Assembly: GCF_013041605.1 (NCBI RefSeq)
Contig: NZ_JABEQC010000001.1
Coordinates: forward strand, 124,001-188,000
Direction: 5' to 3'
Length of the DNA: 64,000 nucleotides
From: Vibrio plantisponsor
GTDB lineage: Bacteria > Pseudomonadota > Gammaproteobacteria > Enterobacterales > Vibrionaceae
The position numbers and the translations under genes are program-made. Below the pieces are notes generated by a model, which searched no databases, was not told where the DNA came from, and worked only from the letters and a program-made list of their open reading frames with translations. This document shows, piece after piece, positions 59,645-64,000 of this stretch (position 1 is its first letter; each line of letters starts with the position of its first letter).

Positions 59645-61321
59645 ATGTTTGCCATCTATGAATCCCATAAAGCAGGTCTGCTTAAAAGTAAGCATTGGTT
59701 AAATAATTTAAGCGCGGGATTGATTGTCGGGGTGGTTGCTCTTCCTTTAGCGATGGCATTCGCGATTGCATCAGGAGTGAAACCTGAACAAGGTATTTAT
59801 ACCGCGATTATCGCTGGCTTAATTGTCTCTATCTTCGGTGGTTCACGAGTTCAAATTGCAGGCCCTACTGGTGCATTTATCGTTATTCTGGCGGGGATTG
59901 TTGCTCAGTATGGCGTTAGCGGCTTGCAAGTCGCGACCATGATGGCGGGTGTCATTCTGCTTGTTCTCGGTGTAACTAAACTCGGCAGTATTATTCGTTA
60001 TATCCCAGATCCAGTTATCGTCGGCTTTACCAGTGGTATTGGTGTCATTATTTGGGTCGGTCAATGGCAAGATTTCTTTGGTTTACCTCAGATCAGCGGT
60101 GCGCATTTTCATCAAAAACTGATTTCTATTTTCCATGCGTTCCCACAGTTTCATTTAACAACGACCTTATTGGCTTTATTATCTTTGGTATTGGTCATTG
60201 CAGCTCCCAAGATTCCAAAGTTATCACGCATTCCGGGGCCATTGCTGGCACTGGTGGTGGTGACCACATTGCAGTATGTCGTCGGCTTTGAAGGCGTGCG
60301 CACCATAGGTTCAGCTTTTGGTGGTATTCCGCAAGGTTTACCAGAGCTTTCCGTCCCTGATATCTCTTTTTCTCAGATTATTCAGTTGATCGGCCCTGCC
60401 TTTGCTATCGCTATGCTTGGCGCTATTGAGTCTTTGCTTTCTGCGGTTGTTGCGGATGGTATGGCGGGCACTAAACACAACTCAAACCAAGAACTAGTGG
60501 GCCAAGGCATTGCCAATATCATCGCACCTATTTTTGGTGGTATTGCTGCAACAGGGGCAATTGCCCGCACCGCAACCAATATTCGTAATGGGGGTAATAG
60601 CCCGCTTGCTGGCATTATTCACGCCTTAACACTTGTCGTTATCTTACTCGTTTTAGCGCCACTGGCAGTCAACATTCCATTGGCAACACTGAGCGCGATT
60701 CTATTCGTCGTTGCTTGGAACATGAGTGAGCTTCCACACTTCTTAAAGTTGGTAAAACGCGCACCCAAGGCAGATGTGGTTATTTTGCTTATTACCTTCA
60801 GTTTGACTGTGTTCGCAGACCTAGTAGTGGCGGTAAACATTGGCGTGATCATCGCCATTCTTCACTTTGTGAAGCGTATGGCTTCTAGCGTGGAAGTGAA
60901 AGCACCTACGGCGGAAGAGTTAACGCCTGATTTGCAACGTCATGGTAAGAGTGCATTACCGCGTGAATTAGCTATTTATGCACTCGATGGACCATTCTTC
61001 TTTGCCGCAGCCGAAACGTTTGAACGTGTGATGACCAGTATTCAGGAAACACCAAAGATCCTGATCATCCGTTTAAGATGGGTGCCATTTATGGACATTA
61101 CAGGACTGCAGGCTCTCGAAGAAATCATCGAGAACTTCCATCATAAAAATGTCACTGTGCTCATTTCAGGGGCGAACCCACGCGTGACACAAAAGCTAGA
61201 CAGGGCGGGAATTATTCATCTTGTAGGTGAAGAGAATGTGTATAAAGAGTTCGACGATGCGTTGCGTGTAAGCTTAAATGCCATCGATAAAATTTCATTA
61301 ACAAATACAGACCCAGCCTAG
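59645..61321 (+). CDS. SulP family anion transporter with STAS domain
   Basis: This is a 558-aa inner-membrane transporter of the SLC26/SulP family, which carries sulfate, bicarbonate or dicarboxylates. The membrane part (residues about 20-410) includes LSAGLIVGVVALPLAMAFAIASG and IAGPTGAFIVILAGIV. A C-terminal STAS domain (about 440-555) has the MDITGLQALEEII loop. The closest kin by pattern are DauA/BicA-like proteins. The substrate is not decidable here. A strong terminator follows. Confidence 0.9.
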   Translation: MFAIYESHKAGLLKSKHWLNNLSAGLIVGVVALPLAMAFAIASGVKPEQGIYTAIIAGLIVSIFGGSRVQIAGPTGAFIVILAGIVAQYGVSGLQVATMMAGVILLVLGVTKLGSIIRYIPDPVIVGFTSGIGVIIWVGQWQDFFGLPQISGAHFHQKLISIFHAFPQFHLTTTLLALLSLVLVIAAPKIPKLSRIPGPLLALVVVTTLQYVVGFEGVRTIGSAFGGIPQGLPELSVPDISFSQIIQLIGPAFAIAMLGAIESLLSAVVADGMAGTKHNSNQELVGQGIANIIAPIFGGIAATGAIARTATNIRNGGNSPLAGIIHALTLVVILLVLAPLAVNIPLATLSAILFVVAWNMSELPHFLKLVKRAPKADVVILLITFSLTVFADLVVAVNIGVIIAILHFVKRMASSVEVKAPTAEELTPDLQRHGKSALPRELAIYALDGPFFFAAAETFERVMTSIQETPKILIIRLRWVPFMDITGLQALEEIIENFHHKNVTVLISGANPRVTQKLDRAGIIHLVGEENVYKEFDDALRVSLNAIDKISLTNTDPA

Positions 61322-61363
61322 CGCCTAAAGGCAACATTCTCCCTCTGTCAATCCTCATATTCT

Positions 61364-61397
61364 AGCTCTTGGTCTAATAACCAAGAGCTTTTCTTTA
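61364..61397 (+). terminator. Intrinsic terminator of sulP gene
   Basis: Perfect 10-bp stem AGCTCTTGGT / ACCAAGAGCT with a six-base loop is followed by TTTTCTTTAT. The remaining spacer to 61709 holds only a small dyad, CAAATC-ACCAT-GATTTG (near 61527), and no gene. Confidence 0.85.
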
Positions 61398-61709
61398 TAA
61401 TTCTGTAACTTATATAAGCCAAACCATTTTTAGCCCGATTCTAAATCCACAAGTCTGTGCCCAATATCACATTAAGCACACAAATGATTTTAAACAAATC
61501 CTTCACCAGTGTAACAATAACGAAACAAATCACCATGATTTGCCATTCTCAGAGTGCAAAGGAATGAATATTTACCCTTTTTTGATGAATAGTATTGCTA
61601 AAGCATCAAAAAATAGATATTCTCGCGCCAATGAGTAAATACGGATGTTTAGTGAATTAATATACCAAGGACATGGTGTTAATTGACTAGTAGTAACACG
61701 AGAAAAATA

Positions 61710-63089
61710 ATGCAAGATAACGCTCAAACATTAGATAGTCCAGTAGAACAGAAGTCTTCTGGAAGCTTATGGATGTTCCTGATCCCTTCTTTGATCGGGG
61801 TGTTCCTATTTATGGCACCGATCAGTTATGACGGTTCATTCACCATTCCTGTCGCTGTATTAGCTAAATCAGTACAAGCTCTATTTGGTGACTCTTTAGT
61901 TGCAATTATTACCACTATTATTGCATTTATGTCGGTTGCTTCTTTTGCAACGAAACTTTTCAAACCGGCATTCATTGTTGAGAAGCCATTCTTAAACAGC
62001 CTATTTAACCCTTCATGGCTATGGCTAGCTGTACGCGTCATTGGCGGTGCAGCAGTAATCATGACTTTCTTCAAAGTTGGTCCTGAAGCTATCTGGGAAG
62101 AAAACACGGGTGGCTTAGTTCTGGAAGGATTGTTACCGACGCTATTCTCAGTGTTCATTTTTGCAGGTCTGTTACTGCCACTATTGCTTAATTTTGGTCT
62201 GTTAGAACTGATGGGCGCGCTATTAAGCAAAATCATGCGTCCTCTGTTTAACCTACCTGGTCGTAGCGCAATCGACTGTGTGGCTTCTTGGTTGGGTGAC
62301 GGCAGCGTAGGTATCCTACTGACAAGCAAGCAATATGAAGACAAATTCTACACTCAACGTGAAGCAGCTGTTGTAGGTACAACCTTCTCAGCAGTATCTA
62401 TCACGTTCAGTCTAGTGGTTATTGCTCAGGTAGAATTGGAACATTTATTCCTGCCATTTTACGGCGCTATCTGTTTAGCTGGTTTTGTTGCGGCGATCAT
62501 TATTCCTCGCTTGCCACCACTAAGCTTGAAGAAGAACACTTTCATTGATGGTTCAAAACCTGACGCGGATGCGGATGCGATTCCAGCAGGTCACACCTCT
62601 CTTTCTTGGGGTATGAAACTTGCTTTAACGAAAGCAGGCCAAGTGAACTCATTCAAGTCAGTGTTTGGCGAAGGTATCCGTAACGCTATCGACATGGTAT
62701 TCGGTGTACTTCCAGTTGTTATGGGTCTAGGTACTGTTGCTCTTGTGATTGCTGAATACACCTCTGTATTCTCGATTTTAGGTCAGCCATTTATTCCTTA
62801 CCTAGAGCTATTAGGCGTACCAGAAGCGGTTCAAGCGTCTCAAACAATTGTGGTTGGCTTTGCAGACATGTTCATTCCTGCAATCCTTGCGGCTTCAATC
62901 GACAATGAGATGACTCGCTTTGTTATCGCAGCAATGTCTGTTACTCAGCTTATCTACATGTCTGAAGTCGGTGCACTAATGTTAGGCAGCCGTATTCCGG
63001 TTAACTTCGTAGAACTGTTCGTTATCTTCATTCTACGTACGTTAATCACCCTACCGGTTATCGCTGGTGTTGCACATTTGATTTTCTAA
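61710..63089 (+). CDS. yjiH: YjiH family (nucleoside-recognition/gate) membrane protein
   Basis: This 459-aa integral membrane protein has the nucleoside-recognition gate domain. Family segments are SLWMFLIPSLIGVFLFMAPI, PLFNLPGRSAIDCVASWLGDGSVGILLTSKQYE and VGFADMFIPAILAASI. It is related to YjiH, which often pairs with YjiG; no yjiG is present here. The transport role and substrate are unknown. The frame opens at a TTG nine codons upstream; I prefer the ATG (MQDNAQTLD), though the ribosome site is weak. Confidence 0.83.
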   Translation: MQDNAQTLDSPVEQKSSGSLWMFLIPSLIGVFLFMAPISYDGSFTIPVAVLAKSVQALFGDSLVAIITTIIAFMSVASFATKLFKPAFIVEKPFLNSLFNPSWLWLAVRVIGGAAVIMTFFKVGPEAIWEENTGGLVLEGLLPTLFSVFIFAGLLLPLLLNFGLLELMGALLSKIMRPLFNLPGRSAIDCVASWLGDGSVGILLTSKQYEDKFYTQREAAVVGTTFSAVSITFSLVVIAQVELEHLFLPFYGAICLAGFVAAIIIPRLPPLSLKKNTFIDGSKPDADADAIPAGHTSLSWGMKLALTKAGQVNSFKSVFGEGIRNAIDMVFGVLPVVMGLGTVALVIAEYTSVFSILGQPFIPYLELLGVPEAVQASQTIVVGFADMFIPAILAASIDNEMTRFVIAAMSVTQLIYMSEVGALMLGSRIPVNFVELFVIFILRTLITLPVIAGVAHLIF

Positions 63090-63107
63090 ATTCAGATTCG
63101 CAAACAA

Positions 63108-63135
63108 AAGGCTTCACTCGTTGAAGCCTTTTTAT
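63108..63135 (+). terminator. Intrinsic terminator of yjiH
   Basis: Stem AAGGCTTCA / TGAAGCCTT with loop CTCGT is followed by TTTA. Confidence 0.85.
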
Positions 63136-63365
63136 TGCTTAGCGCAAAAGCGATATAAAACTCTTTCCATATTCCTCCCCAGAATTTCATTCACCTCATT
63201 GCATAAATTTCCAGTTGATAGTCCTAAATAACCTAACTTAAGTACTATATGTCTTAATAAAAAATAGAACTGGCTAGATATGCACCGTATAATTTCGTAG
63301 AAAAATACTGCACAGGTCGTTTTACAGACGATTTATGCAAAAATAGCACTCAATACATAAAGTGA

Positions 63366-63845
63366 ATGAATGGAATGAAACGGATTTTTGCTGCCTCTCT
63401 TCTCCTTATTAGTAATTTTGCATCTGCGTTTGATTTAACCGTAAGAGTGCCAGATCAGGCCCCCGTTGTACTTTCTATGCATCAGCTCAAAAGCGAGTTG
63501 CCCGTTGTGAGTTTTAGCACAAGCACTCCTTGGGCAGACAACGAGCACACTTCAACCTTTACTGGTTTTACCATGGTCGATTTGTTGAGCTATTTAAATA
63601 TCAAAGATGTAGCCAGTGTTTCCTTTATCGCTTTGAACGACTACTCAGCATCAACTTCTATTGATGATTTGAAGCGCTATAAACCGATTGTGGCTTACGC
63701 AGTCAATGGCGAACCCATGCGAGTACGAGACAAAGGTCCATTCTGGTTTATTTACAATATGTCGAAGTATCCACAGACAGATACCCCGGAGTACCACACT
63801 CAAATGGTATGGCAACTTAAAGAGATATCGATTAAATACAAATGA
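63366..63845 (+). CDS. Periplasmic molybdopterin-oxidoreductase-like protein
   Basis: This is a 159-aa secreted protein with a signal peptide (KRIFAASLLLISNFASA). The mature part resembles a small piece of the sulfite-oxidase fold: FTGFTMVDLLSYLNIKDVASVSFIALNDYSAS, then KPIVAYAVNGEPMRVRDKGPFWFIYNM. It lacks the cofactor cysteine, so it is probably a binding protein rather than an enzyme. Its stop overlaps the start of the next gene (ATGA). Such pairs in Vibrio join a periplasmic sensor to a membrane signalling protein, which I infer here. Confidence 0.8.
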   Translation: MNGMKRIFAASLLLISNFASAFDLTVRVPDQAPVVLSMHQLKSELPVVSFSTSTPWADNEHTSTFTGFTMVDLLSYLNIKDVASVSFIALNDYSASTSIDDLKRYKPIVAYAVNGEPMRVRDKGPFWFIYNMSKYPQTDTPEYHTQMVWQLKEISIKYK

Positions 63846-64000
63846 TTGCAGCCTCTCAAAGTAAGCAGTTACATCCATTAATTCAACGTACAAAGACGCT
63901 GCTACTGATTGTCTCTGTTGTTTTAATGATTGCGAATCTCTATACGCTAACTTCAACCAAGGAGTTAGCTCGTTCCTACACCTATAAGCAGCATAAAGCC
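63842..64000 (+). CDS. N-terminus of a membrane signalling protein (cut by window edge)
   Basis: Only 53 codons are visible: a start MIAASQSKQLHPLIQR and a membrane helix (TLLLIVSVVLMIANLYTL), with a periplasmic part beginning thereafter. The four-base overlap with the preceding periplasmic protein gene suggests they act together. In V. cholerae the comparable locus holds the cyclase CdgA (VCA0074), as I recall. The GGDEF domain would lie beyond the window, so the call is tentative. Confidence 0.55.
   Translation, partial: MIAASQSKQLHPLIQRTKTLLLIVSVVLMIANLYTLTSTKELARSYTYKQHKA

Noticed and set aside
61826..62344. 172-codon minus-strand frame inside yjiH
   Set aside because: It is antisense to a clear membrane protein gene and its composition is that of a shadow frame.
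1..64000. tRNA, rRNA, insertion sequence or prophage genes
   Set aside because: I looked for conserved tRNA arms, rRNA stretches, transposase motifs and phage structural genes and saw none.

Overview
The window is ordinary, gene-dense Vibrio DNA, most likely chromosome II of a Harveyi-clade species. The evidence is the mal regulon layout, SpeG, CheV, KtrAB, the Ohr/OhrR pair, a ShyA-type endopeptidase, several diguanylate cyclases and a Qrr small RNA. As I recall, the order rlmC ... malGFE/malK ... speG ... cheV ... diguanylate cyclase matches V. cholerae chromosome II around VCA0929-VCA0956; I could not run that comparison. I see no rRNA, tRNA, CRISPR array, transposase or prophage.

Layout. 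0-11 kb: rRNA methyltransferase RlmC, a DUF808 membrane protein, an M14 peptidase, a frameshifted histidine acid phosphatase, a glutathione transferase, an AraC regulator, an isochorismatase-like hydrolase, and an MFS transporter-gabD pair followed by a collapsed 205-bp remnant of gabT. 11-16 kb: a D-amino-acid block (D-amino acid aminotransferase, DgcA, DgcN, and a divergent alanine racemase) around an 0.9-kb AT-rich spacer. 17-22.6 kb: malGFE and divergent malK, separated by a 0.74-kb regulatory region with MalT-like boxes and a nested inverted repeat that folds better as plus-strand RNA. 22.8-27 kb: a curli locus (csgB, csgA, a small secreted protein; divergent csgE, csgF, csgG) without an adjacent csgD. 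27-33 kb: UDP-glucose dehydrogenase, speG, a 2-oxoglutarate oxygenase, a YbjQ protein, a CsgD/VpsT-family regulator carrying a WLTR motif, and an outer-membrane protein.

33-46 kb is a signalling stretch: CheV, a MarR-controlled exporter, three diguanylate cyclases of different architecture, and an XRE-DUF3612 regulator. A Qrr quorum-sensing RNA lies on the minus strand at 39960-40066 with a near-perfect sigma-54 promoter and two perfect LuxO boxes. 46-64 kb holds pirin, PpnP, KtrAB, an MscS channel, AzlCD, OhrR/Ohr, an EamA exporter, a double-redox-motif glutaredoxin protein, a 46-residue gene whose start region is triplicated, a ShyA-like endopeptidase, a SulP transporter, YjiH, and a periplasmic protein coupled to a signalling gene that runs off the window.

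The best candidate for something undescribed is at 54139-54346. It has a second -24/-12 sigma-54 promoter with an upstream enhancer-like inverted repeat, followed by about 98 nt that fold into three consecutive hairpins, the last being a strong intrinsic terminator. It lacks the Qrr core and contains no gene. It reads as a sigma-54-dependent small RNA of a family I do not recognise.
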